Source: Epiperipatus broadwayi (Eukaryota > Onychophora > Udeonychophora > Euonychophora > Peripatidae). From it: a DNA stretch of 64,000 nucleotides. Where the stretch lies: NCBI GenBank assembly GCA_028023455.1, contig JAQFVV010000030.1:1382501-1446500 (forward strand). The letters are read 5' to 3'. A program made the position numbers and the translations under genes. The notes under the pieces are model-generated. The model had not been told where the DNA came from. It was given only the letters and a program-made list of their open reading frames with translations, and did no database searches. Positions 1 to 11,990 of the stretch are shown one piece after another. Position 1 is the first letter of the stretch. The number at the start of each line of letters is the position of its first letter.

Positions 1-275
1 CAGAATATCAAAATAATAGTCACATTTTGATTTTTTTTTTTCAGTTTTTTAAAAAAAAAAATCCCCTTTTTTTTTAGCTTTTAGAAATACAGATTAAAAA
101 TATATCAATTATTCTGATAACAACTTTTTTAAACTCAGCTAAAGTAAATGCAATCTGATATTAGTGGCTTCCAATATACTCTATCTGTTCCTTTGTAAAT
201 GAAAATGAACTTTTAGCATAGAATCACACCTTTTTTTCCTTTTAGAAATTACTTTTAAAAAAGTTGGGAGTTCTA

Positions 276-1097
276 CAAATTTAAAATAGTAGCAAATTTT
301 TCCATACAATACTGCCATCTAGTGCAAGCTATAATAGCCAATAGTGTGTTTTAATTCCTATCCAATACTTTCTTGTCTAATATTCCTAGACTAGTTTCTA
401 GCATATGGTTTTCATCAGTGAGGAGCCTTGGCTTTGGGAACAGTGCACAAATCTTTGGATTTAATACATCCTGCCGCAAAATCTTTTACCTTTTTGGTTA
501 AATATAAAGCTATCAGCAAACAGTGAAAACAATAATGTTTTCAATCCTAGATAATTTGCTTGGGTAATCATATATGATCTGAATACAGTTCAGTATCAAT
601 ATACTTTGATATCTGATTTTTTAACGACTTAAAAAAAAGATGATCATGTGATGTTTTGATGGTTAATATCAATCCTAGTCAAATGATAATGATGACTATA
701 GTTATTAAAAACTAAAAATATCAAAATAGATACTGAACTGGGTTTAGATCTGTATAATTATATAAGCAAATTATCTAGGATTGAAAACATCATCACATAG
801 CGCTGATAGCTTTATAGCTAACTAAAAAAGTAAAAAGTGGGTGCTGGAGAGATGCACTAGATCCAAAGATCCAGATGCACTACTCCCAATCCAAGGCACT
901 GATGAAAGCCATAAACTAAAAACTAGTTGGGAACATTAGATAAAAAGGCACTAAATAAGGATTAAAATGGGCAACCTAACATCTACTGATTACTACAGTG
1001 GAACTATTATACGGAAGAATTTGCTACTGTTTTAACAGTTTATGTAGTAAGCGTAAGAAAAGGGTGGACATGTGATGTTTTAATTTTCAAATTTAAA
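276..1097 (+). repeat. Family A palindromic hammerhead element, decayed
   Basis: Large imperfect inverted repeat. The left arm (about 286-545) and right arm (about 770-1040) are reverse complements of each other. They match the arms of the elements at 15777-16589 and 28000-28391. The asymmetric loop (about 545-770) is also shared with the 15.8-kb copy (GATCATGTGATGTTT followed by a related stretch). A 10-bp direct repeat CAAATTTAAA (276-285 and 1088-1097) brackets it as a likely target-site duplication. The right end has the unpaired family extension. Both hammerhead cores are visible but damaged: minus strand around 360-420 (stem I mismatched) and plus strand around 899-935 (AAAA for GAAA, GUU for GUC). 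An old, inactive copy. Confidence 0.7.
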
Positions 1098-1511
1098 GGC
1101 AAGTTTAACTTCCTTATAAAAATATGTTATGGATATCATCTTTTTCTTTTAATCTTGAAAGTAATGTAGTATTTAAGATTAAAAGCTGCCAATGTATTCT
1201 ATGTATTTCATTTGTTATTGAAAATAAATTTTTAGTATAAAATCAAATATTTTGCTTTTATATTGCTGCAGATAGTTTAAGAATGTTTAATTTCTTTATA
1301 AAAATATATTACTGACATAAAAGTGAATTCCTTTATTTTTAATCCTGGATTGCAATAATAACGATCTAGCATTAAAAATGGCCACTGCATTTTTTTTTTT
1401 GTTTCTTCTTCTAATAAAAATAAATTTTTATCATAAAATTGAAAGATTTTTGTATTACATATCATGTACAGTTGAGAATCAATATGCATTACATATAGCA
1501 TTCAGATTTTA
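1098..1511. other. AT-rich spacer
   Basis: No gene, RNA or repeat structure I can support. The short open frame within it is low-complexity AT sequence. Confidence 0.5.
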
Positions 1512-1622
1512 AACTCATTTTTTTCTTTTTTCATGTGTCAAAGCATCGGCCGGGAAGCGAACCCGCAAACCCGGGACAACTTGCTGACCACTTGACCACC
1601 AATGCTTGACAACTCATTTTTT
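1512..1622 (-). repeat. tRNA-derived SINE (minus strand)
   Basis: On the minus strand this reads as a tRNA-like body with an acceptor-like start GCATTGG, a Pol III B box GGTTCGCTTCC, the closing GGCCGATGC and the family tail TTTGACACATGA followed by an A-rich run. A 12-bp direct repeat AACTCATTTTTT (1512-1523 and 1611-1622) flanks it, as expected for L1/RTE-type retroposition. The anticodon-arm region is shortened relative to the copy at 50.1 kb, so it is not a functional tRNA. Four copies occur in this window. Confidence 0.8.
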
Positions 1623-1639
1623 AATAATTCAATTATAGC

Positions 1640-3483
1640 ATTAACATAAAAAAATATATGTAATAAATAAACTGATGAATGAATAAAATAACTTTAATTT
1701 GCATATTGGATTACAACTTAATTATAAATAATATAAAAGTATATGTTGTCAAAAATTTATAACTTATGTATCTATGAAATGATGCAAAATACACTAATAA
1801 ACCAAAAAGAAAATATTTTATTTGTATAAACATTAATAAGTAATTCTTCGAAATATATTTAAAAAAATAAAGTTTTTTTTTTACTTTTTCTTACAGTTAC
1901 CAACGGAAAAGAACCATTTTAAATACAAACTTCCACTTCACAAAAGCACATGAATTATACGTTATTTTAAATATGATTTATTTATACTTATGTTTAAACT
2001 CTATTGCTTTTCAAATATATAAATAATGAAACAAAAACATACTTTAAAATACTATATAAAAATCAAGATTAATATTAAGAAAGATATTTAAATTTTGTTT
2101 TAAAATGATCTAATTTTCTTTTTTGTTAGTTCATATTTACGCAATATAGACGAACGTATATTTTACATTAAACAAATATATAATAAGTACATAAATATAT
2201 ATAATGAAAACATACGACCTGATTAACTTTTCCAAGGATCGCTGGATATTCCTTTAACAGATTATTTATTCAGTTAAAATATTTATTAACATATCATAAG
2301 CATAACAATGAAAAAAAATATAGCTCTTAAGTCCGGAAATTTCTTAATAATCCATATGTAAAATGAAAATCGTCTAAATAAACATATTTGAAGTTTATAT
2401 ATATTCCAATGATGTTGTTCAAAAACAGAATTTTATTCAAATAATGAAGTAAGCATTTTTTTAAATATTTCCATTTTCATATAAATATTAAGAATATTTA
2501 ATTCTTCGATAAAATGAATCCTTTGGTAAACTTAAAAAACAATGCATTTCAATTTGTATCCTTTTAGTTATTTTATGACAAATACATATTGATCACTGAT
2601 AGTATTCCACATTTCTTAGGCCTTATAATATATTATACTTTTGAGTTAATTTTATTCCAAGATGTTTCTAGATCTCTTAAAAGATATCTATTGGAGCAAA
2701 TATTTTATTTTAATTAGCCATCCATTATTATATGCAATTCTACTATTAATTTTTATATAAAACATATTGATTTGTTTACAAAAAAAGCAGATTAAGAGAG
2801 TTCGATCTCAAATCATGAGCTTTTTATATACCTTGGATAATGGCGAAACATTTGAGATCATTATCTTGGATATTCTTCCCATAGTTTCAATCTAAAACAA
2901 CTCGTTACTATTATCTTTGTTATAAAGAGTCAAAATTTCACTCAATAAATTTTTTAAATATAATGGTATTCCTAAATTTAACATGTCTCTTAACTTTTAA
3001 ATAAATAAACAATTTGTAAAATAATAATAATAATAAAATAATACAACAAATTTGTAACTTGAAATGGTAAGCGGCCACAGTACGTGTAACTGACAACTAC
3101 CCTTAAAATACATCTATTGATTTTAGTAGATTTGAATAAAATTAATAAATATTCTTTTACATCTATTTATTTAATATAAAATATTCTATAAATCTTTAAA
3201 ATACTTAATAAAATAATTACATATAAATAATAATTAGAAGTACCTATAATTTCATATTAATTTAATCATATTCATAATGTGTATATACATGCACACACAT
3301 AAATAACAATTGACTATTTTGTTTTCTTATGTTAAATATATGCAGCAAATAAAAATATTAAGTAAATAAACAAATATCAAAATGTATTTTAATCTATCCA
3401 ATCTTTCTAATAATAAAATATTAATTTTATTTCAACATGCAATTTAATATACTATATGTTAAGCAAATTAAAATTAAAATTAA
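1640..3483 (-). repeat. Long repeat copy A, probable LTR
   Basis: About 1.84 kb that aligns throughout, in the same orientation, with 4735-6543. Shared landmarks in order are AAACTGATGAATG, GTTGTCAAAAATTTATAA, the ATGATGCAAAA region, GATGTTGTTCAAAAACAG, CTTTTAGTTATTTTATGAC, AACAATTGACTATTTTG and GTTAAGCAAATTAA. The copies have drifted substantially, with many indels. Because the intervening DNA carries an integrase-like fragment on the minus strand, I read the pair as the LTRs of an old minus-oriented retrotransposon. A plain segmental duplication is the alternative. Confidence 0.65.
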
Positions 3484-3518
3484 AAAATCACAAATGTCAT
3501 ATCATTTTATATTATGCT

Positions 3519-3655
3519 ATATTATCAATAACCATTTATCAATAATGTGAATTATTTGATCTTTCAAAACAATTGAAAAATAAATAAATCAACAAAAAAA
3601 ATTTTTTTTAAAGAATATAATAATCCCAGATTGGAATCTAGACCAAGATGATACA
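3519..3655 (+). repeat. Short dispersed repeat, copy 1
   Basis: Matches 10631-10765 in the same orientation: shared TATCAATAACCATTTATCAA, TTTGATCTTTCAAAACAATT, AATATAATAAT and CGACCAAGAT-like ending. Identity unknown. The end contains a weak B-box-like GGTTTGAATC in copy 2. Confidence 0.6.
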
Positions 3656-4329
3656 CTGCTTTTACTTACGCCAAAAAAAAAAAAAAAGCAATCTATAATA
3701 CCCAATAGTGAATTTATTCAAAATTTTAACTTTAAAATCTATCATCTATTCTAATCTAATTATACCTCAAGGCTTTTACTATTTTTTTTTTGTCTCTATA
3801 ATTAAATCACGTGATCAATTCTATGCCATAAAGTATACTCTATTAGGTTATAATATATATTTGATAAATATTACCATTAACCAAATGTTTAAGCTTCAAA
3901 ATTCTTAATTAAGAAATATGAACAAATATATATTTATTTTTATCGGATATATTTTCCATTCATAAATTTCATTAAAAAACAAATCTCTTTAATTATTCCA
4001 TTTTTGTGACTTATCCGATGTTATTTTATTCACCTCTCTCAATACTTTGAGAAATATTATTTTTATTTTCTAATTACTTCTGCAAATAACAATTATAAAT
4101 ATACTCCTCTACTTTTATATCATGGGAATTCAATTAAATTATTTAAACTATATAACAATAACACTAAAATAATGAATCTTATTATCTTTATTATTTTCTT
4201 GGCAATGTTTATTATAACTAAACCCCTTCGTTATAAGTATTATTCTCTCATATGTTTTAGTTCAATTTTGATAAAATACTATTCATTTATTTATTCAGGT
4301 AATAGTCAATAGTTTTAAACTTCAGGCAT

Positions 4330-4690
4330 AGAAGATACCTTTTTCGCCTTCAGGGGTTTCTAAAAGAACTGCATTTTCCCTCATAGACATTTAAAATTTT
4401 TTTACATTTATATTTCTGCGGATCATTAACCTGAGGAGTTCTTACCAAAACATAATCACCTACTTTGAAAATATATGGTTTATTGGAAGCTTGGACAACT
4501 CTTATCTATCCTATCTCTTTTTATTCTTGAGCTTCTAAAATAATTTTATCATAAACTATTTCCTCTTCTAATATCGATGGCAAAAGTTTTAATCTACATA
4601 GGTTCCCTATATCCAACATAAAGATGAATTGGGGCAAATTTAGTTGACTCATTTTGGGTTATATTTATGTAGTTTACACTTCTGGTGATT
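4330..4690 (-). pseudogene. Integrase C-terminal remnant of an LTR retrotransposon
   Basis: Minus-strand translation gives recognisable pieces in two frames. The first is NESTKFAPIHLYVGY, the usual N-x-T/S...G-F-x-P motif region downstream of integrase cores. It is followed by FKVGDYVLVRTPQ with a KYKCKKILNVYEGK stretch, then, after a frameshift, LLETPEGEKGIFYA. A hydrophobic-VGD-VLVR motif followed by a ligand-like beta-rich tail is typical of Ty3/gypsy- or BEL-type integrase ends. Stops and at least two frameshifts make it non-functional. It sits beside the right-hand long repeat, which is the wrong place for an intact element, so gag, protease, RT and the integrase core have been deleted. 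Clade assignment is uncertain. Confidence 0.6.
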
Positions 4691-4734
4691 TTTTTATAAG
4701 ATTCAAGTTAAATTTTAAAAAATATATAAAATTT

Positions 4735-6543
4735 ATTAACATAAATATATATATAATAAACTGATGAATGGATAAAATAATTTTTATTAAAATATTGGAT
4801 TATAATCTAGAATTATAAATAATATAAAGGTGAATGTTGTCAAAAATTTATAAATTATGTATCTACTGAAATGATGCAAAAGATGCACTAATAAACCAGA
4901 AAGAAAATATTTTATTAGTATAAGCATTAATAAGTAAACCTTTGAAATATGTATTTTAAAAAAAAACTAAGTTTGTTTTAGTTTGAAAAAAAATCAATTT
5001 AAATACAAACTTACACTTACACAAAAGTACATGAATTATATATTATTCTAAATATAATTTGTTTAAAATTATGTTTAACCTATTGCTTTTCAAATATATA
5101 AATAATGACACAAACAAAAACACACTTTAAAATATTATATAAAAATCAAGATTAATAATAAGAAAAATATTTAAATCTTGTTTTAAAATTATCTAATTTT
5201 CTTTTTGTTTAGTTCATATTTATTATAATATAACAAATACATATATTGTACATTAACTAAATGTATAAGTAGATATATATAATAAAAAACATACAACCTG
5301 GTTAACTTTTCCTTGAATCATTGGATATTCCTTTAACAGGTTATTCATTTAAAATATTTATTAATATATAATAAACATAATAAAAAAAAAATACTATAAA
5401 AAATTATAGTTCATAAGTCTTGAAATTTCTTAATCCATAAAAAAAACAAAACAAAGATCCTCTAAATAAACATTATATTTAAAGTTCAGCTATATTCCAG
5501 TGATGTTGTTCAAAAACAGAATTTTATTCAAGTACTGAAGTAAGCATTTTTTAAATAATATATTCCTTAGTGAATCCTTGTAATATTAATATTTCCGTTT
5601 TCAAATAAATATTAGCATTATTTAATTCCTTGTTAAAATGGATCCTTTGGTAAACTTAAATATGTATTGTAATTTATATTCTTTTAGTTATTTTATGACA
5701 AATATACATATTGATTGCTGCGAGTAGTCCACATTTCTTAGACCTTATATTATACTTGGAGTTGGAGCAAATGTTTTTTTTTATTAAGCCGTTCATTATT
5801 ATATGCAATTCACCTATTAATTTTTATAAAAGCACATTGACTTGCTTACTAAAAAGACAGATTGAGAGAATTCAATCGCAAATCATGGGCTTTTTATATT
5901 CCTTTGCTAAGACCAAAATATTGACGTCATTAACATGGATATTGTTCCCATAGTTTCACTCAAAAACAACTCGCTACTATCTCCATTATAGAGTCAAAAT
6001 TTCATTCGATAAGAAGTTTTTTAAATACAGCAGCATTCCTGAATTTCAAATGTCTCAAATTTCAAATGTAAAGTTTGTAAAATAATAAAAAACAATAATA
6101 CAACAAGTTTGTAACTTAAAATACATCTTTTAAAATCATAATTTGAATAAAAAAAATATTCTTTATATATCAATTTATTTAATTAAATAATTAAATTTGT
6201 AAAGCGCATACTCGTTATGTAAAGTAATATATATTAAGGCTATAACCTTAAGACAATGCGCCTGAAAAACGACAGTAGGAACCTCTACAAATCTTAACAC
6301 AAGATTTATTTAAAAGATGAGTATAAATCTTAATTACATATAATATTTGAAAGTATGTATAATTTCATATTATTTTAATCATATTCATAACACATATATA
6401 CATCCACACACATTAAATAACAATTGACTATTTTGTCTGTTTATGTATTATTTATTAAATCTATACAATCTTTTAATAATAAAATATTAACTTTTATTAT
6501 AATATGATTTAATACATATATTATCTGTTAAGCAAATTAATTT
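4735..6543 (-). repeat. Long repeat copy B, probable LTR
   Basis: Direct-orientation partner of 1640-3483. The boundaries are where similarity stops (ATTAACATAAA at the left, GTTAAGCAAATTAA at the right). Copy B has a private insertion around 6190-6330. With a minus-oriented element this would be the 5-prime LTR. No promoter was recognised. Confidence 0.65.
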
Positions 6544-7890
6544 TAAAAAAAAATTTTTTTATTGTGCGTTGTCAATAGGACAACCCCTAGAAGGTAGATC
6601 AAGTCCCTACATTAGGCTATACTAGGACTTTATCCAATGGCATAAGAATACTTAGACACTCCTCCTTATTCGATATCTAAATACTCTCATGACTAACGAT
6701 AATTATTAAATTAATAGATTAAAATATCTATAATGATAAAATTTAAATTAATCTACTCAAAAAGTTGTATTGTTATTTTAATGTATGGTAATCTTTTATT
6801 ATTTTACCTTTATAAGACTATCATTAAGAATAACCATAACAACAATATCATTCTAAGAAGATCTCAGGATTATCATTGATTTTCAATTAGTTATTTGATC
6901 CACCTATAAAATATCAAGAGGAATTCTACTGAACTTTATAGGTAGTGTTTCAATCATGAAAAGACTTATAACCTGAATCTATAATCAAAATTGTACTATT
7001 GTATATTTATGTTCCCTAATACTTACTCTTAAATCAATATTGTTATCTAAATTGTAATTATAGTTGATACTTTCAATAATAAATTCATAATTTAATTCTT
7101 TATAAATAAGCATACTTTAATAATTTGCAATATTATCAATGTCCTATGTGATCAAGGCAGTTTACATTAAATTAAAATCTCTTTTAAGAAGTGTGTGATT
7201 AAATGATGGTTATATTGTTCTATACTGGATTAATTTCTTATTATAATCTCAAGCTGTACACCTTGGGTTCACGTGATGTAGTAACGACTCTCACAAAAGA
7301 AATGCAACTTTTAACACTCAAGCTAACTTTCAAACCAACAACTTTAATCATATTATTTACGAGATATTATAATAAACATTTTAACTAGCAGGTAATTTAA
7401 AGATAACAATAATAATAAAATTATATACCCACATAATATAGTAACAGTATAAACAATTGAAAATTTTCCATTCTTTTTTTTTTTAACTTTTGGATATTTA
7501 CAATGAAACAAAAATACCTTTTCATATAATATGGTGTTGTTATGATATTTATCTAGATTTTTTTTCTTTTATCACAAATCAGGTGTCTCCACTAGATAAT
7601 CATTTTGTTCCTTTCTTTTACAATTATTAACCCATTATAAGTTAGACTTTAAACTATAAAGACAAAATGGAAAATATTAATTATTATATTCTTGCTTCAA
7701 TACAATAATCTTATTATAATACGGCCAAATGTCACCTTTTGTTTATTTTAAATTCCATGATATTCATCCTTTGATCTTTATTTATTTATTTTTTTCTAAG
7801 ATGATATTATTATAATAATTATAAAATCATCAATTAGTTTTTTTTCGATCTCAAACTTCATCTTCCTATGGTTTTATTATCAACCTATAT
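6544..7890. other. AT-rich intergenic stretch
   Basis: No gene or transposon recognised. Short open frames here have AT-rich composition and no recognisable motif. Confidence 0.5.
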
Positions 7891-8341
7891 ACTAAAATAC
7901 AACCAATAAAAATTTATGCTGTGTACTATTAAATCTGAATCCCTATATCTTCCTGCAATAATTTTCATCTACAATTTATGAGAATATGTTAACAGACCAC
8001 CCTTTGGGGTATCCTAAATAAAATACTTAGCTTTGCTTTATCTAACAACGTAATTATTACCTTCATATTTCTAACTTGTATTTGTTTAATATCTTTCTTA
8101 TAATCATTTGTTTAAAAATAGTTATAAGAAAGATATTACACAAATACAAGTTAAAAATATGAAGGTAATAATTATGTTGTTAGATAAAGCAAAGCTAAGT
8201 ATTTTATTTAGGATACCCCAAAGGGTGGTCTGTTAACATTTAGCTGAATCTCATAAATTGTAGATGAACATTATTGCAGGAAGATATAGGCGTTCAGATT
8301 TAATAGTACACAGTATAAATTCTTATTGGTTGTATTTTAGT
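7891..8341. repeat. Long near-perfect hairpin (about 215-bp arms)
   Basis: The left arm 7891-8103 is the reverse complement of the right arm 8122-8341, with a spacer of about 18 bp. Paired landmarks are ACTAAAATACAACCAATA with its complement at the right end, CCACCCTTTGGGG with CCCCAAAGGGTGG, and TAATATCTTTCTTATAA with TTATAAGAAAGATATTA. The right arm carries an extra TAGCTGA. The low divergence between arms implies a young or homogenised palindrome. I found no hammerhead core and no convincing target-site duplication. A transcript would fold into a long dsRNA. Confidence 0.85.
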
Positions 8342-8524
8342 CTTAAGGTTATTTTCCATTTTTAAAACATTATTTTTTCATAATACAGATGCACACACAC
8401 ACACATAAACACAAAAACAGCAATGAAAAATGGTTTATTTTTTTATTAATCAAAACACGAAACAAATTTCAAGTGAAATCAAAAAAAGAAAAAAGAAAAA
8501 TAGTACAAGTTTCTAAAGAAGCTA

Positions 8525-9377
8525 CTGTGGATTGTGTCTCACAGACATCTCTGAAAGGATGGCCAGGAAAATGACTTCCTCCTTGTGCAGACGACGCCAA
8601 ATAAATTCTACCAGATAGTTATCCAGCAATTTCCTGGCAGTTCTGCATTGTTTGCGGTTTCGCCACATCAACAGGCCCCAAAGACACTCAATGTTTTGCG
8701 TGTGAAGGCCTGTAGTTGGGTCCACAAAGTTGTAGCGGTGATTAACTGCCAGGTGTTGAAAGCCTGCAGATAGAGAGTCTTGTGGCCCCTCCAACAGACA
8801 GAGTAGATGATTGACCCAAGCTTCAGTGGTCTTTCAGGGCCTGGGTAAGTTAAAAAAACCATTCCCAGATATCAGACACAGACCCTCAAAAATCCACTGC
8901 TGTGGAAGTACACAGCCCTGGTGATTTTTACGACTCCACATAGTCTCATCAACCTCAACAATCAATCCGGGCCAGCCTATTTGATGGCAAGGTCTGGCTT
9001 TCATGTTCTCACAGCATAGCTCACCCAGCCCGTTGTTCCAAAACAATACATTCTTGGATAAGTCCAGCTCTGAGCACACACCTTCTACTGTCAACTGTTT
9101 GTGGCTCCGATAATAGATAATATGGAGTGCTTTACACAACAGTATTCTTAAGCTGTCAAACCAACTACAATTCTTAACAGAACACCTTCGATCACATGAA
9201 TGTGACGAACATCTGAATTGACTAGTTGTATTTCTAATGTAAACTCTCATAGATGATCCACAAATGCAGGTTGTTCTCATTTGTTAGTACATTCTTTGCT
9301 TGCAGAAACGCTATAGCATCTAATTCTGTTGACAACAAATCTTTCAAACAGACTATTTGTTTGCTAAAATGTACCAT
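8525..9377 (-). pseudogene. Merlin-type (IS1595/ISXO2-like) transposase, dead
   Basis: The minus-strand translation matches the Merlin/DDE_Tnp_IS1595 family in three frames. The N-terminal part starts at an ATG at 9377 (AIAFLQAKNVL). A frameshift near 9280 leads into a zinc-ribbon-like segment (TCICG...FRCSSHSC). The DDE core follows with VEVDET (first catalytic Asp) and WIFEGLC. A second break, with internal shortening around 8830-8860, follows. The segment GSIIYSVCWRGH stands where the family normally has YSDCW, so the second catalytic Asp is Val. The end keeps VNHRYNFVDP, HTQNIECLW (third acidic residue) and YLVEFIWRR, another family hallmark. Terminal inverted repeats were not identified. 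Higher GC than the surroundings is consistent with a relatively recent arrival. Confidence 0.85.
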
Positions 9378-9699
9378 TTTGTTTGTCTTGACAAGATGTT
9401 ACTTTATGCATGACCTCCTCAGAATTAGGTTCGTTCCTGTATTTGGACTATTTTTGTCACCTTCAAATTTGTTTCCAGGATGATCTTAACTTTGGGACAA
9501 TTTCATCTTGGTCAAATTGTATTTCCATTTACCAAAAAAAAATAAATTTCAAAGTAAAAACTTTAAAACACTCTAGATACACACACCCTCACATAAGACG
9601 AGAGAGAAATGTTATGTGTGAGAATTCGCATAAAGTGATTCGCAAAGCACTAAGCAGGTTGTAATATTTATGTGCAACGCCTATAAGGTGGCCTGCAAT

Positions 9700-9729
9700 G
9701 TCTAATACAACATACAGGATGTATTAGAC
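9700..9729. repeat. Small hairpin
   Basis: GTCTAATAC and GTATTAGAC form a 9-bp perfect stem around a 12-nt loop, just beyond the upstream end of the Merlin remnant. It could be part of that element's end, but nothing proves it. Confidence 0.4.
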
Positions 9730-11298
9730 GTAACACATGTCTGCGCCGGTAAAATGGAATTTTTATATGATTTTATACATAAACAATGCCATCAAGTGGC
9801 ACGCAAAGCTAAAGGATAAATACCAAGTAATTTTAAGCAAACTTTTTAGGATAAAAAAAAATCAAAACCAGTTACTTGTTCCTTGACCTGTAATTTTTTT
9901 TCTTCTTCAATTTAATTTTCCCTCAATTTTTTTTTAAATGATCATTTGCACACTGTTTATGTGCTAATCCCCTCCCCCCTCCTTTTGTGCTTTTAAAATA
10001 TTTACTTAGTTGCTAATATTTGATCTATTTTTAAAATAAATATTTTAGATTTTAAAATATTTCTCAATAAAAATAATTCCTTTTAGAAACTAAATAAAAT
10101 ACAATTTACTTTAGATCATTCTGGTTTTATTTTTATACAAACTAGATTCGATATTACTTTTATGATTTTTTAATCACTAAATTCGTAAAATAAATAGTAA
10201 TTATTTATTGTAAACATAACTTGAGATTTAACTAGAAATAATAATTGCTTTTATAATATTAGATGCACATAGACAATAATTATCTATCAACATAACACAT
10301 TTTTGGTTTAGAAGATTAAATTTGAACTTTACTATAATTATAAATGCTTTCAAATGTTTACTTATTTGCAACTATAATACATTTATAGTTTATTATTTTA
10401 TCTTTTATCAACATTTGTGACCAACTATTTTACCCAGCATAAATATCCTTTATACAATTTTAAATTAACTAGATCTAAGTTCAAACCCTATGATAACTAA
10501 AATGAGTTATTTTTCCTAGCTTAATAAGTACCTATCTTTTTGATGTAATAAAATTTAAAATTATGCCAAAACAAATTTTATTCCCAATTTGGTTTTATGA
10601 GGGGGTGTACTGATAAAAAGGGCACATATTATGGTGCACTATCAATAACCATTTATCAATACTGTGAATCATTTGATCTTTCAAAACAATTGAAAAATAT
10701 ATATATTTTTTAAGGAATATAATAATTCCAGGTTTGAATCTCGACCAAGATGGTACAGTATATGTTAAGGAAATTATAGACTTTGAATATATTTTCGCGA
10801 TGTCATGTTGCCTGACTTAAAAGTGTTCACAAAATAAAAAGATTTAAATTCATGCATTTTGGATAAATGGTAGTCTATTTGTATTCAATTATAATGCTTT
10901 TTATTTAATTTAACTATAATTTCATTAATACTTTTTATTATTTTACCAGTATTAGTTTTTATTCCTATATATTATTTTCTTTTATAGTAATTTTCTTATA
11001 ATTATCTACTATAATTTTTGTATTTATTTTTACTATTTTTATTGGTTAACTATTATTATTAAATTTTTTCTACTATAATTTTTGTTTTTTATATTCATTC
11101 ATATTAGAAGAATAATTTTTAGCTCTATATCTGGAATTGAAAATTATTCGGTAATAGTATTTTTATTACTATACTTATATATTGTTATTGTTCTAAAATA
11201 CTTGCTCCACTTTTAAAATCATTTTATCTTTCAAAAAAAAAATTAAAAAAATTTTTTACATTTTTTTTATAAAATATATTATTATTATTTAATGTTTA
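9730..11298. other. AT-rich intergenic stretch
   Basis: Nothing recognised apart from the short dispersed repeat at 10631-10765. Confidence 0.5.
10631..10765 (+). repeat. Short dispersed repeat, copy 2
   Basis: Same orientation as 3519-3655. It ends with a B-box-like GGTTTGAATCTCGACC, which hints at a Pol III-derived or LTR-leader origin. Not resolved. Confidence 0.6.
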
Positions 11299-11339
11299 AT
11301 GTGTACATTTTTTTTATATAAAACTATCCTAAGTTTGTT

Positions 11340-11990
11340 TAAAATCTATATTAAGATTAATATTGAAAAGACTAAGTGTTTATGGATAGGGAGGAATGCA
11401 AAAAGACTGCAAATTGGAATTCGTGACAATATGGCTCAACAGGTGAAAGGATTTAGATATTTGGGTAGTTGGTTGAGTGAGAATGGAAGAAGTGAAGATG
11501 AAATTAAAAGAATAGCATTGGCAAAAAGATACATTTGTGAAGAGAAAGAAGATATTTGTGTACCTTTGGAAAGAGAATTAAGGAAGAGATTAATTAAATG
11601 TTATGTGGAATGTATTAATGTATGGTTGTGAGACATGGACATTGAGTAATAGAATTAAGAAATGATTGGAAGTCTTTGTGATGTGGACATGGAGAAGAAT
11701 GGAGAAAATCAGTTGGATGAGTAAAATAACAAATGAAGAAGTTTTGAAAAGAGTCAATAAGGAAAGAAGATTGATTGAGAACATCAGAGACAGAAAGAGA
11801 AACTGGACATATATTAAGAAGAAATTATAGTTTAGTGAAAGATGTTTTGGAGGGAATGGTGAGTGGAAATAAAAAGAAAGGACCGTAGAAATTGACATTA
11901 TTGGATGATATAAGAAATGGGAAGACTTATGTGGAATTGAAGAAATGGGCAAGGAAGAGAAAGGAATGGATGAATTGATGTTGTGACTAC
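11340..11990 (+). pseudogene. Non-LTR retrotransposon ORF2 C-terminal fragment (second family)
   Basis: The plus-strand translation shows the end of a LINE-type reverse transcriptase: INIEKTKCLWIGRN, FRYLGSWLSENG, PLERELRKRLIKCYV, then after a frameshift CETWTLSN, MWTWRRMEKISW and ITNEEVL. A further shift gives SLVKDVLEGMVSG and KLTLLDDIRNGK. The order (EKTK, YLGS, CETWT, ITNEEVL, LLDD) is standard for the post-RT region of APE-type non-LTR elements. It is clearly different from the IPRDCKRP family elsewhere in the window. It is 5-prime truncated, with stops and frameshifts, and ends in TTGATTGATTGATTA, a microsatellite-like tail. Confidence 0.8.

Larger units (their letters stand above)
3484..4734 (-). 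mobile_element. Gutted interior of an LTR retrotransposon
   Basis: Only about 1.25 kb separates the two long repeats, far less than an intact gag-pol, so most of the interior is deleted. The right half keeps an integrase-like tail (see 4330-4690). The left part (3519-3655) holds a short repeat that recurs at 10631-10765. The rest is AT-rich with no open frame. Confidence 0.5.

Noticed and set aside
1640-6543. Recent segmental duplication of host DNA
   Set aside because: Possible, but the integrase-like fragment between the copies makes an LTR pair the better explanation.
8389-9664. Plus-strand ORFs across the Merlin remnant
   Set aside because: Antisense shadows; the minus strand carries the recognisable transposase.
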